DNA of 50,754 nucleotides, taken from assembly GCA_015064245.1 (NCBI GenBank), contig SVSQ01000003.1, forward strand, positions 1-50,754. Direction: 5' to 3'. How positions within the stretch are numbered: position 1 is the first letter of the stretch; every line of letters starts with the position of its first letter. The position numbers and the translations under genes were made by a program. The notes under the pieces were generated by a model. It was given only the letters and a program-made list of their open reading frames with translations. It was not told the DNA's origin and made no database searches. Of the stretch, positions 14,548 through 23,127 are shown one piece after another. This DNA is from Oscillospiraceae bacterium. GTDB lineage: Bacteria; Bacillota; Clostridia; Oscillospirales; CAG-272.

Positions 14548-14928
14548 TTACTTAATCTCAACAGTTGCGCCAACCTCTTCGAGAGCCTTCTTGAGAGCCT
14601 CAGCGTCTTCCTTGGAAGCGCCTTCCTTAAGAGTCTTGGGAGCGCCATCAACGAGGTCCTTAGCGTCCTTAAGTCCGAGACCGAGAGCCTCCTTAACAAC
14701 CTTGATAACGTTGAGCTTCTTGTCGCCTGCAGCAGCAAGAATAACGTCGAACTCGGTCTTCTCCTCAGCAGCGGGAGCAGCCTCGCCGCCTGCAGCGGGA
14801 GCAGCGCCTACCATGATTGCGCCGGATACACCGAACTTAGTTTCGATTTCAGATACGAGCTCTTTAAGCTCAAGAAGAGAAAGCTTTTCGATAGCTTCAA
14901 CAATGCTTGTGATGTTTTCAGCAGCCAT
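14548..14928 (-). CDS. rplL: 50S ribosomal protein L7/L12
   Basis: L7/L12 forms the mobile stalk of the 50S subunit and recruits translation GTPases. The 126-residue product has the N-terminal dimerisation and L10-binding domain (about 1-35, [20 protein letters not shown]), an Ala/Gly/Glu hinge (about 40-57), and the C-terminal domain with [20 protein letters not shown] and [20 protein letters not shown]. These are standard signatures. GGAGG-type sequence precedes the ATG. The gene follows rplJ by 73 bp on the minus strand in the usual rplJ-rplL order. Confidence 0.97.
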   Translation of the reverse strand: MAAENITSIVEAIEKLSLLELKELVSEIETKFGVSGAIMVGAAPAAGGEAAPAAEEKTEFDVILAAAGDKKLNVIKVVKEALGLGLKDAKDLVDGAPKTLKEGASKEDAEALKKALEEVGATVEIK

Positions 14929-15001
14929 TTTAATTATCCTCCGTTAAATTATTGATAGATTTTTTTGTTTTTTTAAGCTGAATTAAGCAATTTTTTGCAG
15001 A

Positions 15002-15517
15002 TTACTCTGCTGCGGGAACGGGCTCGCCGTCCTTTTCCGATACAGCTGTAAGTACTCTTGCGAGGCTGTAGATCGGAGCCTGGAGACTTCCGAGAAGTCT
15101 GCCGAGAAGTACCTCTTTCGAGGGTGTGCTTGCAAGTGCTTCCACCTGCTTTGCGTCGATTACCTTACCGTCAACGAATCCTGCAACAAGTGTGAATGTC
15201 TCGATCTTGTCTGCGTATTCCTTGAGGATCTTTGCGGGAGCAACGGGATCCGTTGCGCTTACTGCAAATGCGTTCATACCGTTCAGGTACTGCTTCATTT
15301 CGCCGTAGCCTGCTGCCTCACATGCGCGGCCTGTCATTGTGTTTTTGTAAACATGATAGTCAACGCCTGCGTTGCGGAGAGCTGTACGGAGAGCTGTATC
15401 CTGCTCAACTGTGATACCCGTGTAATTTACGAGAACACCTGCTGCGGCATTCTTAACTTTCTCAGTAAGAACTTCTGTTGCTGCCTGCTTCTGGGCAAGT
15501 ATTTTTGCGCTTGGCAT
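15002..15517 (-). CDS. rplJ: 50S ribosomal protein L10
   Basis: L10 anchors L7/L12 dimers to 23S rRNA and is also the autogenous repressor that binds the leader of its own mRNA. The 171-residue product has the N-terminal RNA-binding domain with VLVNYTGITVEQDTALRTAL and VYKNTMTGRACE, then a C-terminal helical region for L7/L12. GGAGGTG precedes the ATG at 15517. The gene is preceded by a leader with an L10-type structure and an attenuator hairpin. The terminal residues (EKDGEPVPAAE) are acidic and flexible. Confidence 0.96.
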   Translation of the reverse strand: MPSAKILAQKQAATEVLTEKVKNAAAGVLVNYTGITVEQDTALRTALRNAGVDYHVYKNTMTGRACEAAGYGEMKQYLNGMNAFAVSATDPVAPAKILKEYADKIETFTLVAGFVDGKVIDAKQVEALASTPSKEVLLGRLLGSLQAPIYSLARVLTAVSEKDGEPVPAAE

Positions 15518-15559
15518 AAATTCACCTCCATAACAGATTTGAGTGGGTCCTTTGATCTC

Positions 15560-15730
15560 AGGAAATAAAAAATCTCGGTCTTACCGTTATTTTCGGCAAC
15601 CGAGAGCATAAATACAAAACTATAAGGAGCGGACCTTCGTCTACTCTTTTATTTATTTCGTGTTTACTCGCCTCGGCAGGAAAATCGGCTTGCGATTTAT
15701 TATAAACCTGCTGTCTTAGGTTTGTTTGAC
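15560..15730 (-). ncRNA. L10 leader RNA with attenuator
   Basis: Read on the minus strand, the leader contains ACCTAAGACAGCAGGTTTA and CCTGCCGAGGCGAGTAAA, characteristic of the bacterial L10 leader that binds L10(L7/L12)4. Near its end CTCGGTTGCCG pairs with CGGTAAGACCGAG (15573-15606) and is followed by a T run, forming an intrinsic terminator. L10 binding is expected to favour termination and so control rplJ-rplL. Confidence 0.88.
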
Positions 15731-15736
15731 TTTGTT

Positions 15737-15765
15737 ATTATAACATATTCAAATATGTTTGTCAA
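15737..15765 (-). promoter_or_regulatory. Sigma-A promoter of rplJ-rplL
   Basis: On the minus strand TTGACA (15765-15760), 17 bp, TATAAT (15742-15737). The start lies just upstream of the L10 leader. Confidence 0.9.
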
Positions 15766-15806
15766 GTGGTTTTTGTGATTTTACATTTTGTTAATATTTT
15801 TTGTTT

Positions 15807-15823
15807 TACGCCACCGTGGCGTA
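15807..15823. repeat. ACGCCAC-type short palindrome, copy 1
   Basis: TACGCCACCGTGGCGTA is palindromic with one central base. Related copies lie at 43244-43260 and 44775-44791, each near a dispersed repeat. Confidence 0.7.
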
Positions 15824-15844
15824 TTGCGGATAATTTTTTATTTT

Positions 15845-16066
15845 TCTAATATTTCTTTTAATATAGATTTCGCATTTTTCTTCCTTCTTTCGAGAAAGAA
15901 AGAAGAAAAACGGCTCGCAAAAAGAAGAAAGAAAGACCGTGGTAGATTTGGTACGGCTCGCCGAACCCCCTCGCGTAACACACTCCGTGTGCTCGGGGGT
16001 TGGGTACAATAGCTCCGCCAAAGCGGGGATACCAGCAGATGTTCGCACAAGGTACACGGTATCCCT
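15845..16066 (-). repeat. Family-1 composite repeat, minus orientation
   Basis: In minus-strand order: hairpin A (GGGATACC/GGTATCCC at 16065-16058 and 16033-16026), no three-way junction B, then the variable-stem hairpin with arms AACCCCC/GGGGGTT (15964-15970 and 15995-16001), the CTACCACGGTC block, and the purine/pyrimidine hairpin (about 15875-15910). It lies between pckA and the rplJ promoter. Confidence 0.78.
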
Positions 16067-16080
16067 GCTACCGCAACTAC

Positions 16081-16180
16081 CTAAAGAAGGAAATGGGGGA
16101 GTTTTCTTTGTTTGTGGGTGAGATGATGTACGCACATGGTTAAAAAGGGAACACGGACTCATTTCCGAAGGAAATCCAAA
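16081..16180 (-). repeat. Partial family-2 repeat, minus orientation
   Basis: The reverse complement carries TTTCCTTCGGAAAT, CCGTGTTCCC and ACATCATCTCACCCACAAAC, matching the 3-prime half of the repeats at about 26040 and 50170. The hairpin half is absent. Confidence 0.7.
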
Positions 16181-16187
16181 AAAATAT

Positions 16188-16224
16188 CAAAGCCGCTGAT
16201 ACCTTCGCGGTGTCAGCGGCTTTG
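16188..16224. terminator. Intrinsic terminator near the pckA end
   Basis: CAAAGCCGCTGATACC and GGTGTCAGCGGCTTTG pair (one G-U) around a TTCGC loop with short A and T runs on the flanks. Confidence 0.75.
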
Positions 16225-16278
16225 AAGTTTTCTATAATAATTACCTTAAAGAGTAAAATCAGTATAGAAGTTTCTTTG

Positions 16279-16304
16279 CCTACTTTCTTTTCAAAGAAAG
16301 TAGG
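16279..16304. repeat. Perfect palindrome directly after the pckA stop
   Basis: CCTACTTTCTTT and AAAGAAAGTAGG are perfect inverted arms around TC. It touches the pckA stop and resembles the purine/pyrimidine hairpins of the family-1 repeats. A role in 3-prime end protection is possible. Confidence 0.7.
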
Positions 16305-18092
16305 TTATGCCTTGAGTCTTGCTTCGAGAGCAGCGAGTTCGTCGTACATAGTCTGGGGAACAGCGTCGCCTACCTGAGCGTAGAACTCCTTGATATTCTC
16401 GACGTCAGCGAGCCAGGACTCCTTATCAACTGTGAGAAGCTCCTTGATTGTGTCGAGAGTGATGTCAAGGCCTTCGATGTTGATGTCCTCAGCCTTCGGA
16501 ACGTATCCGATAGGAGTGATATCAGCGTCGACCTTGCCTTCGCAACGGTCGAGGATCCAGAGAAGAACGCGCATATTGTCACCGAATCCGGGCCAAATGA
16601 AGTGACCTTCGTCGTCGGTACGGAACCAGTTAACGTGGAAGATCTTGGGAGGATTGGGGATCTTAGTACCCATAGCGAGCCAATGAGCCCAGTAGTCGCC
16701 CATGTTGTAGCCGACGAAGGGACGCATAGCCATAGGATCGCGGCGAACTACGCCGACAGCGCCTGCTGCAGCTGCAGTTGTCTCGGAAGCCATGATAGAA
16801 CCGACGAATGCGCCGTTCTGCCAGCTTGTGGACTGATAAACCAGGGGAGCTGTCTTTGCGCGGCGTCCGCCGAATACGATAGCGGAGACCGGAACGCCCT
16901 TCAGGCTGTTAAACTCGGAGGAGATGCAAGGACAGTTCTGAGCGAGAGCTGTGAAACGGGAGTTGGGATGAGCGCCGCATGTGGACTTATCCTTCTTGTC
17001 GTACTTTGTGCAGTCCCAAGGATTGCCCTTCCAGTCGATAGCGTTGCCGGGAGCGGGGGGATTGTCGTTGAGGCCTTCCCACCAAACTGTATTGTTCTTT
17101 GTATCGTGAACGACGTTTGTGAAGATAGTGTCGCGCATTGTTGTTGCAAGAGCGTTGGGGTTAGACTTGTCGTTTGTACCGGGAGCAACGCCGAAGAATC
17201 CATTCTCGGGGTTAACAGCGTAGAGCTTACCGTCTTCCTTATTTACACGGAGCCAAGCGATATCGTCGCCGACGCACCATACCTTGTAGCCCTTCTCCTG
17301 AAGCATCTTCGGGGGGATGAGCATAGCGAGGTTGGTCTTACCGCAAGCGGAGGGGAATGCCGCTGTAACGTACTTGATGTCGCCGTTAGGATACTCAACG
17401 CCGAGGATGAGCATATGCTCTGCCATCCAGCCCTCTTTGCGTCCGAGGTAGGAAGCGATACGGAGAGCGAAGCACTTCTTACCGAGAAGAACGTTTCCGC
17501 CGTAACCGGAGTTAACGGACATGATGGTGTTATCCTGGGGGAAGTGTGTGATATAACGGTTCTCCTCATCGATATCAGCACGGGCGTGAAGACCCTTGAT
17601 ATAGTCGGGGCTGTCGCCGAGAGCCTCAAGAACGTTGGTGCCAACGCGGGTCATGATGAGCATATTAAGAACGACGTAGATAGAGTCTGTGAGCTCGATA
17701 CCGTACTTAGCGAAGTCGGAGCCTACGACACCCATGGAGTAAGGGATAACGTACATTGTGCGTCCCTTCATGGAGCCTGTGTAGAGAGCCTTGAGCTTTG
17801 CGTACATTTCATCGGGAGCCATCCAGTTGTTGATGTTACCTGCCTCTTCCTTTGTGGGGGTGCAGATGAATGTTCTGCCTTCAACACGGGCAACGTCATT
17901 GATAGCGGTGCGGTGGAGGTAGCAGTTAGGAAGGATCTCCTGGTTGAGCTTGATCATTTCGCCTGTGGAGCAAGCTTCTGCTCTGAGAGCTTCTGCCTGA
18001 GCTTCGCTTCCGTCGATCCAGACGATCTTATCGGGCTGAGTCATAGCAGCCATCTCGTCGATCCAAGACAATACATACTTATTGTTGGTCAT
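16305..18092 (-). CDS. pckG: Phosphoenolpyruvate carboxykinase (GTP)
   Basis: This cytosolic enzyme interconverts oxaloacetate + GTP with PEP + GDP + CO2, for gluconeogenesis or, in fermenters, CO2 fixation toward succinate. GTP-type markers are present: the P-loop FPSACGKTN (about 246-254), which contains the reactive Cys typical of the GTP family, GDDIAWLR, NPENGFFGVAPGT, SAIVFGGRRA, and FHVNWFR. Length (595) matches the GTP type, not the ~530-residue ATP type. AAGGAG with 9 nt spacing precedes the ATG, and a promoter lies about 75 bp upstream. Codon use is strongly biased, as in highly expressed genes. Symbols pckA and pckG are both used for this family. Confidence 0.96.
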   Translation of the reverse strand: MTNNKYVLSWIDEMAAMTQPDKIVWIDGSEAQAEALRAEACSTGEMIKLNQEILPNCYLHRTAINDVARVEGRTFICTPTKEEAGNINNWMAPDEMYAKLKALYTGSMKGRTMYVIPYSMGVVGSDFAKYGIELTDSIYVVLNMLIMTRVGTNVLEALGDSPDYIKGLHARADIDEENRYITHFPQDNTIMSVNSGYGGNVLLGKKCFALRIASYLGRKEGWMAEHMLILGVEYPNGDIKYVTAAFPSACGKTNLAMLIPPKMLQEKGYKVWCVGDDIAWLRVNKEDGKLYAVNPENGFFGVAPGTNDKSNPNALATTMRDTIFTNVVHDTKNNTVWWEGLNDNPPAPGNAIDWKGNPWDCTKYDKKDKSTCGAHPNSRFTALAQNCPCISSEFNSLKGVPVSAIVFGGRRAKTAPLVYQSTSWQNGAFVGSIMASETTAAAAGAVGVVRRDPMAMRPFVGYNMGDYWAHWLAMGTKIPNPPKIFHVNWFRTDDEGHFIWPGFGDNMRVLLWILDRCEGKVDADITPIGYVPKAEDINIEGLDITLDTIKELLTVDKESWLADVENIKEFYAQVGDAVPQTMYDELAALEARLKA

Positions 18093-18164
18093 AGTGGTAT
18101 TCTCCTTATATTATTAAATTATTATTATTTTCAGTGTCGGGAAATCAATCCCTACCCATCTTAC

Positions 18165-18193
18165 ATTATACTATAAAATTTTTCGAAAAGCAA
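18165..18193 (-). promoter_or_regulatory. Sigma-A promoter of the PEP carboxykinase gene
   Basis: On the minus strand TTGCTT (18193-18188), 17 bp, TATAAT (18170-18165). Confidence 0.75.
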
Positions 18194-18230
18194 GAGAAAA
18201 TCAAGAGAATTTTTTTGCAAATCCAACTTT

Positions 18231-19070
18231 TTACATATTATTCACTATTTCTGCGAAATCGCGAAGCGTCAGCTTTTCGCCCCGTATATCCTCGCGGAAG
18301 CCGCACTTGACGATGATCTCGGCGAGCTGAGCCTTCGAGTGAGTCTTGATCTCCGCGGAGAGGGCGTTTACCAGCGTTTTACGTCTCTGATTGAAGGTTG
18401 CTCGTATGACTTTGGTGAGCAGCTCCTCGTCCTTGCAGAATATCTCCTCTTTTTCCGCGGGAATGAGCGTTACCACTGCAGAATCGACGCTTGGCATGGG
18501 GTAGAAGCAAGATTTCGGGACGTCGAACAGCTTTTTGACCTTACCGTAGCGGGCGCAGGTGACGGTTATCGCGCCGTATTCCGAGGTTCCCGCCTCGGCG
18601 CAAAGTCTGTCCGCTACCTCTTTCTGGACCATGACCGTGATGCTCTCGAAGCTGACGCCGGATTCCAGCAGATGCATCAGAACGGGAGTGGTAATATAAT
18701 ATGGAAGATTTGCGCAGACGGCGACTCGTTTTCCCGCGAACTCCTCCTCGCAGAGCGCCTTGATATCCGTTTTCATGACGTCTCCGAAGATGACCTTGAG
18801 ATTATCGTGGTGTCCTACCGTGGTCTCAAGCATGGGGGCGAGGGTGGTGTCGATCTCCACCGCCACTACCTTTTCGCACTTTTGGCACAAACAGTCGGTG
18901 AGCGTTCCGATACCCGGACCTATTTCCAGAGCGCAAAGACCTTCCGCGTTCTCCGCGATGTCCATCGGTACGCTGTCTCTGACAATAAAATTCTGCCCGA
19001 ACTTCTTCTTAAATCCGAAGCCGAATTCCGCGCACAGCGCCTTTACAGTTGATATTTCCGTCAGTTTCAT
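18231..19070 (-). CDS. rsmA: 16S rRNA (adenine1518/1519-N6) dimethyltransferase
   Basis: RsmA (KsgA) dimethylates two adjacent adenines in helix 45 of 16S rRNA late in 30S assembly, using S-adenosylmethionine. Visible motifs are KKFGQNFI near the N-terminus, the SAM loop LEIGPGIGTLTDCL, and the catalytic NLPYYITTP (about 119-127). A small C-terminal helical domain holds FNQRRKTLVNAL. The 279-residue length is normal. The frame extends upstream to 19175, but that would run across the tRNA promoter. The ATG at 19070 starts the family N-terminus and is preceded by AAAGGATCGGTCAT, a leader pattern repeated at other genes in the window. Confidence 0.95.
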   Translation of the reverse strand: MKLTEISTVKALCAEFGFGFKKKFGQNFIVRDSVPMDIAENAEGLCALEIGPGIGTLTDCLCQKCEKVVAVEIDTTLAPMLETTVGHHDNLKVIFGDVMKTDIKALCEEEFAGKRVAVCANLPYYITTPVLMHLLESGVSFESITVMVQKEVADRLCAEAGTSEYGAITVTCARYGKVKKLFDVPKSCFYPMPSVDSAVVTLIPAEKEEIFCKDEELLTKVIRATFNQRRKTLVNALSAEIKTHSKAQLAEIIVKCGFREDIRGEKLTLRDFAEIVNNM

Positions 19071-19112
19071 TATAAATATGACCGATCCTTTTGAATAATT
19101 TTTGATTTTGTA

Positions 19113-19141
19113 TTGACAAACGTGAAAATGTGTGGTATAAT
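19113..19141 (+). promoter_or_regulatory. Sigma-A promoter of tRNA-Thr(CGT)
   Basis: TTGACA (19113-19118), 17-bp spacer, TATAAT (19136-19141), 21 bp before the tRNA. Confidence 0.9.
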
Positions 19142-19162
19142 AATAAAGCTGTAATTCAATAC

Positions 19163-19237
19163 GCTGGTGTAGCACAGTGGCAGTGCAGCTGATTCGTAAT
19201 CAGCAGGTCGTGCGTTCAAATCGCATCACCAGCTCCA
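19163..19237 (+). tRNA. tRNA-Thr (anticodon CGT)
   Basis: GCTGGTG and CACCAGC form the acceptor stem. The anticodon arm is GCTGA-TTCGTAA-TCAGC with anticodon CGT, reading ACG. The T arm contains GTTCAAATC. CCA is encoded. It has its own promoter and a terminator 3 nt after it. Confidence 0.97.
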
Positions 19238-19239
19238 TG

Positions 19240-19275
19240 ACCGACGGGTATCTTTGATGCCTGTCGGTTTTTGTT
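19240..19275 (+). terminator. Terminator of tRNA-Thr(CGT)
   Basis: ACCGACGGG and CCTGTCGGT pair with one G-U and are followed by a T run. The following 19276-19467 shows no gene. Confidence 0.88.
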
Positions 19276-19467
19276 TTGTCTTCCTTCTCTTAGTATCTCT
19301 TAGTATAACATATTTTTTTTCGTTTTGCAAGAAATATTGATGGGTTTGAAAAAATATTTTGCCTGGACCTTTGTTTGCGTCGGTAATGAAAGCAAAGGAC
19401 CGTCTTCGTGACGGCTCGATGCTTCTCGTATGAATACGCCACCGCGACTATCAAAAATACAAATCAA

Positions 19468-19497
19468 AACCGCCGCTTGGCACACCAAGCGGCGGTT
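19468..19497 (-). terminator. Hairpin after the CE15-like esterase gene
   Basis: AACCGCCGCTTGG and CCAAGCGGCGGTT are perfect 13-bp arms around CACA. It lies 30 bp past the stop on the minus strand. The flanking run is AAAC/GTTTTG, so termination is likely but not textbook. Confidence 0.8.
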
Positions 19498-19526
19498 AAT
19501 TGCTGTTTGTGATTTAATATGCGACG

Positions 19527-20606
19527 TTAAATGCTTTTGAGAGCTTCTGCGTAATACGCCCAGTCTTTTCTGGAGAGGAAGTGCTTGCCGCCGCGAAGGT
19601 GGTATTTGATATCGCCTTCCGCGAAATAATCGCCGACCTCGGGCATTCTGTCGGGATGAACGAAGCCTGCCTTACCGTTCAGCTCCCAAGCGGGAGAAGC
19701 GGCGCAAGCGGAAAGGTAAGAGGATTCAGGGTCTGCCCATTCGTCCTCAAGAGCCGAGCCGAGGGCGACCTTCCTGGGAGCGACCGCAGCCACCAGCCAG
19801 TGCTGCTCGAAGGGCATCTCTTCCTCTTTATCGATATAATTCTGATAGTTATCGCAGAACCAGAAGGGGAAATTGTGGGTTATCTGACGGATTCTCTCGC
19901 CCTTCTTGCCTCTTGTGATGGAGTCGCCGGAGCAACCGCTGTTGTTTACGCACGCCATAGCAAAACGGGTGTCGAATGCCGCGCAGACCAGAGCGGTCTT
20001 TCCGAGGCGGGAGTGTCCGACGACGGCGACGTGCTCCTTGTCGCAGTAGTCTGCGGTCTGAAGGTAGTCCATTACTCTGCTTGCAGCCCAAGCCCACATT
20101 CTGATCTTACCCCAAGTGTACTTTTTGCGGTCGAACATAGGCGCGATGCCGCCCTTGAAGTCGTCTCTGCCGTCAAAGGCGATGTCGTTATAGTAAAGCT
20201 GGATGACCGCGCAGCCTGTGTCTATCAGCTCCTCGGTGGGATAGTATCTGTCGGGGACTTCGGGACGGAAGTTGATGAGGACGAAGGTCCTGCGGGGCTT
20301 ATCGCTTATGGGGACGATCTCGGTTGCGGGGAAGGTGAACTCGCCGCAGTCCGTCTCAACGGTGAATGTGAGAGTCTTGGAAACGGCTTTTCCCGCGAAA
20401 TCTGAATAGGGCATCTTGGCATCCTCGGAGACGACCTTCGTTTCCTTGGGCGCGGGGGGCGCGTAGCCGTACTCCTCGAGGCTGAGGATCTCAAGTATCT
20501 CCTGTCTTCTTTCTTCCCAGTTTTCTGCGGTGACCTGACGTCCGTCCGCGAATTTAAGAAGCTCGGGAAGCTTTCTTTCTTCTATAAGTTTTTCTATCAT
20601 TGACAT
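19527..20606 (-). CDS. Alpha/beta hydrolase, CE15 glucuronoyl-esterase-like
   Basis: A 359-residue protein without a signal peptide. The nucleophile elbow GHSRLGKTA has the Arg and Lys after the Ser that mark CE15-type glucuronoyl esterases (GxSRxGK), which cleave ester links between glucuronic acid of xylan and lignin alcohols. KHFLSRKDW near the C-terminus supplies the likely catalytic His. The middle has WAWAASRVMDYL and the conserved VNNSGCSGDS following the nucleophile. Absence of a secretion signal suggests an intracellular relative acting on imported small esters, or a different acyl esterase, so the substrate is uncertain. It is 56 bp downstream of hinT on the same strand, and they may share a transcript. 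Confidence 0.78.
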   Translation of the reverse strand: MSMIEKLIEERKLPELLKFADGRQVTAENWEERRQEILEILSLEEYGYAPPAPKETKVVSEDAKMPYSDFAGKAVSKTLTFTVETDCGEFTFPATEIVPISDKPRRTFVLINFRPEVPDRYYPTEELIDTGCAVIQLYYNDIAFDGRDDFKGGIAPMFDRKKYTWGKIRMWAWAASRVMDYLQTADYCDKEHVAVVGHSRLGKTALVCAAFDTRFAMACVNNSGCSGDSITRGKKGERIRQITHNFPFWFCDNYQNYIDKEEEMPFEQHWLVAAVAPRKVALGSALEDEWADPESSYLSACAASPAWELNGKAGFVHPDRMPEVGDYFAEGDIKYHLRGGKHFLSRKDWAYYAEALKSI

Positions 20607-20662
20607 GTCTTTTGTTTCTCCTTTTATTTATAGTAAACAATATTTGGTTGATATTTAATGAA

Positions 20663-21001
20663 TTACGCCATTTTATCGGCAAGCTGAGCTCCGCCGAGAA
20701 TGTGGAAGTGCAGATGCTTTACGGACTGGCAGGCGTCAGGACCGCAGTTACTGATAACTCTGTAACCGTTTGTTATTCCCGCTTCCTTGGCGATTGCGGG
20801 GATCTTTTCGAATATCTTCGCTACGATAGCGCTGTTTTCGGGAGTGATGCAGTCAACGGACTCGATGTGCTCCTTGGGAATAACGAGAATGTGGACGGGC
20901 GCCTGAGGATTTACGTCGTAGAACGCGAGAATGTTATCGTCCTCGTAGGCTTTTTTGGACGGGATATCACCGTTTTTTATCATACAAAAAATGCAGCTCA
21001 T
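20663..21001 (-). CDS. hinT: HIT family protein (HinT-like nucleotide hydrolase)
   Basis: HinT proteins are small dimeric purine phosphoramidases/AMP-lysine hydrolases. The histidine triad HLHFH (His96, His98, His100) is followed by ILGG, and the N-terminal CIFCMI plus HILVIPKEHIES match the zinc-containing bacterial form. The family N-terminus begins at the ATG at 21001 (MSCIFC); an in-frame ATG 42 bp upstream adds a basic extension not seen in the family. Length is 112 residues, as usual. A near-consensus promoter lies about 70 bp upstream. Confidence 0.93.
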   Translation of the reverse strand: MSCIFCMIKNGDIPSKKAYEDDNILAFYDVNPQAPVHILVIPKEHIESVDCITPENSAIVAKIFEKIPAIAKEAGITNGYRVISNCGPDACQSVKHLHFHILGGAQLADKMA

Positions 21002-21071
21002 TTTTACAAATAACTTCCTTTCTTTTGGGTAGTACCTTTTCAAAAACCTTTATTTTTGCGGGTACAGCTTG

Positions 21072-21100
21072 ATTATATCATCATTTTTCCGATTTGTCAA
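21072..21100 (-). promoter_or_regulatory. Sigma-A promoter of hinT
   Basis: On the minus strand TTGACA (21100-21095), 17 bp, TATAAT (21077-21072), between dacA and hinT. Confidence 0.9.
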
Positions 21101-21120
21101 TAATCTGGAGCAGAACGGAG

Positions 21121-22275
21121 TTAAAAAATAAACTCAAGCAGTCTGAGGAAAACGTCCCAGAACTCCACTCTTTCAATGTCCTCGGTGACGGTGACGGGCA
21201 GTTCCTTCAAGGTCTGATCTCCAAGAACGTACCTGACCGAGCCGACAACGTCGCCCTTTTTCAGCGGCGCGGGTACGTTTTCGGGCAGAGTGACCACCCG
21301 CTCGATCTTGCCTGCGTTCTGCTTTTCGGTGACCAGCTCGAAGCTCTCGTAGCTTATACCGACGGTGTCGGACTTTCCGCCGATGACGTCAAGGCGGGAG
21401 GAGGCGTCGGCGGTGAAGCTTTCGAAGGCGTAGCTCGCAAATCCGAAATCAAAGAGCTTTTTGGCGATCTCGTTACGGCTGTCGCGGGTCGACGCCCCCA
21501 TAACGACGCAGATGAGCTGCATACCGCCGCGCTTTGCCGAGGCGCTGATGCAGAACTTAGCCTTTGAAGTTGAGCCTGTTTTCAGACCGTTTGCGCCGCT
21601 GTAGAATCGGATAAGGCGGTTGGTGTTAGTGAGACCGAACTCGCCGTTTCGGATGCTGTCCATCCAGATCGTCGAGTATTCAAGGATCTTTGGGTGCTTG
21701 CTGATCAGCTCCGCGCTCATTATGGCGATGTCGCGGGCGCTTGTGACGTGGTTTACCGTATCGTCGTCCAGACCGTTGGTGTTTTCGAAATTGGTGTTGA
21801 CCATTCCAAGCTCCGCGGCGCGCTTGTTCATCGCGGCGACAAAGCTCTCCTCGCTTCCCGCGATGTGCTCAGCAAGAGCTACGCAGGCGTCGTTTGCGGA
21901 GCTGACCACCACGCATTTCAGCAGCTCGTGGACGCTGAAGGTCTCGCCCGCTTCAAGGTAGACCTGCGATCCGCCCATGTTCGCCGCGTACTCGCTGACG
22001 GTCACGGTGTCGTCAAGGGTTATCTTCCCGCTGTCAACGGCTTCCATGACGAGGAGCATGGACATTACCTTGGTAACGGACGCGGGAGGCAGAGCCTGAT
22101 CGGCGTTTTTTTCGTAGAGGACCGTGCCCGTTTCCGCTTCGATGAGAATGAGCGCTTTTGCGTCGCTCTCACCCTTGAATTCCGCGGCGAAAAGGGGGGA
22201 GAAAGGCGTGAGCGCCACCAGCATCAGAGAAAGCGCAAGAGCTGCGGCAAAAGTTTTAAAAAGCTTATTTTTCAT
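21121..22275 (-). CDS. D-alanyl-D-alanine carboxypeptidase (PBP5/DacF type)
   Basis: A penicillin-binding protein that trims the terminal D-Ala from peptidoglycan stem peptides outside the cell. Residues 1-31 are a signal peptide ending LFAA. The three active-site motifs are SVTK (Ser66, Lys69), SAN (126-128) and KTG (232-234), all in PBP5 order. The C-terminal ~90 residues form the beta-rich PBP5_C domain. The final short helix (FWDVFLRLLEFIF) may serve as the amphipathic membrane anchor. Length is 384. The open frame continues upstream without a stop through a family-1 repeat to 22581, but the signal peptide and ribosome site fix the start at 22275. Whether it is dacA, dacF or another paralogue cannot be told. 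Confidence 0.93.
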   Translation of the reverse strand: MKNKLFKTFAAALALSLMLVALTPFSPLFAAEFKGESDAKALILIEAETGTVLYEKNADQALPPASVTKVMSMLLVMEAVDSGKITLDDTVTVSEYAANMGGSQVYLEAGETFSVHELLKCVVVSSANDACVALAEHIAGSEESFVAAMNKRAAELGMVNTNFENTNGLDDDTVNHVTSARDIAIMSAELISKHPKILEYSTIWMDSIRNGEFGLTNTNRLIRFYSGANGLKTGSTSKAKFCISASAKRGGMQLICVVMGASTRDSRNEIAKKLFDFGFASYAFESFTADASSRLDVIGGKSDTVGISYESFELVTEKQNAGKIERVVTLPENVPAPLKKGDVVGSVRYVLGDQTLKELPVTVTEDIERVEFWDVFLRLLEFIF

Positions 22276-22414
22276 TGTTTTCTTCCTTTCGGTTTTTTGT
22301 TTACATATATATTCGAAAAAAAGAAAAATAATGAGGAGTGGGGGATTTAAAATTTTGTTTTTATTTTTTGTTTGTGTAAGACGGTTATTTTGCTTATATT
22401 TTAATATTTTTTTC

Positions 22415-22742
22415 CGCATCTTTCTTCCTTTCTTTCGGGAAAGAAAGAAGAAAGACGCTCCAGAAAGAAGAAAGAAAGCCCGTGGTATATTTTTGACGGC
22501 TCGCTGAAAATCCTCGCGTAACACACTCCGTGTGCTCGGATTTTGGGTACATGAAATACTGCCGAGTTGCTCCCGCAACACACTAAAGCAGGGAAAAATA
22601 TTTGTACAGCTTGTTACTTAAATTTCCGCAAAGGCTGGCGAATATTTCGGGCTTTTTTCGTTAGAAAAAAGTTTCGACTGTGTCGAAAAGAAATATTCGA
22701 GGGTGATACCCGTATATGTTCACACAAGGTACACGGTATCAC
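22415..22742 (-). repeat. Family-1 composite repeat, minus orientation, with A-B unit
   Basis: In minus-strand order: hairpin A (GTGATACC 22742-22735 / GGTATCAC 22710-22703), junction B (perfect outer arms at 22699-22690 and 22648-22639, inner stems TTTCGAC/GTCGAAA and CTTTTTTC/GAAAAAAG), the GCGGGAGCAACTCGG block, the variable-stem hairpin with arms AAAATCC/GGATTTT (22507-22513 and 22538-22544), and the purine/pyrimidine hairpin (about 22425-22455). It fills the gap upstream of the D,D-carboxypeptidase. Confidence 0.8.
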
Positions 22743-22863
22743 TGCTACCGCAACACCCTAAAGCATCAAATCAAGCGAAAAACGGATAAAACACCCCGAA
22801 AATGCGAGTGTTTTACGAGCATTTTTGTAGAAATGATCGCAGTAGTATCCTTTTTTACAACCC

Positions 22864-22980
22864 AAAATTCGCTCCTGCTTTTGAGCGAATTTTCAGTAGA
22901 TGTTCGCACCCGTTTCTTTTTGCTTTCTTTGGTCACTTTCTTTCCTTTTTCTTCGGAAAGAAAAAGAGAAAGAAAGTAAC
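22864..22980 (+). repeat. Partial family-1 modules
   Basis: A variable-stem hairpin (AAAATTCGCTC 22864-22874 / GAGCGAATTTT 22883-22893) is followed by a reversed loop core (ATGTTCGCAC) and a long purine/pyrimidine hairpin centred on TTCGG (about 22937-22978). The next ~145 bp to secA are AT-rich and must hold its promoter, which I cannot place with confidence. Confidence 0.7.
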
Positions 22981-23127
22981 GTAGAAATTTCCACGCAAGT
23001 TATTATAATATTTACAAAAATTTATTAGTAAGTCTTAAATTATATTATATAATAATTGTGTATAACATAGAATTAACTACCATAAAAACTATAAAACACA
23101 TTTGCAAACCGAAAGGAAACTCTTTTA

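Noticed and set aside
16602..18176. 524-codon ORF antisense to the PEP carboxykinase gene
   Set aside because: It is a shadow of a strongly codon-biased gene with no recognisable motif.
22276..22581. Upstream extension of the D,D-carboxypeptidase frame through a repeat
   Set aside because: The signal peptide starts at 22275 with its own ribosome site. The extension is repeat-encoded and would bury the signal sequence.
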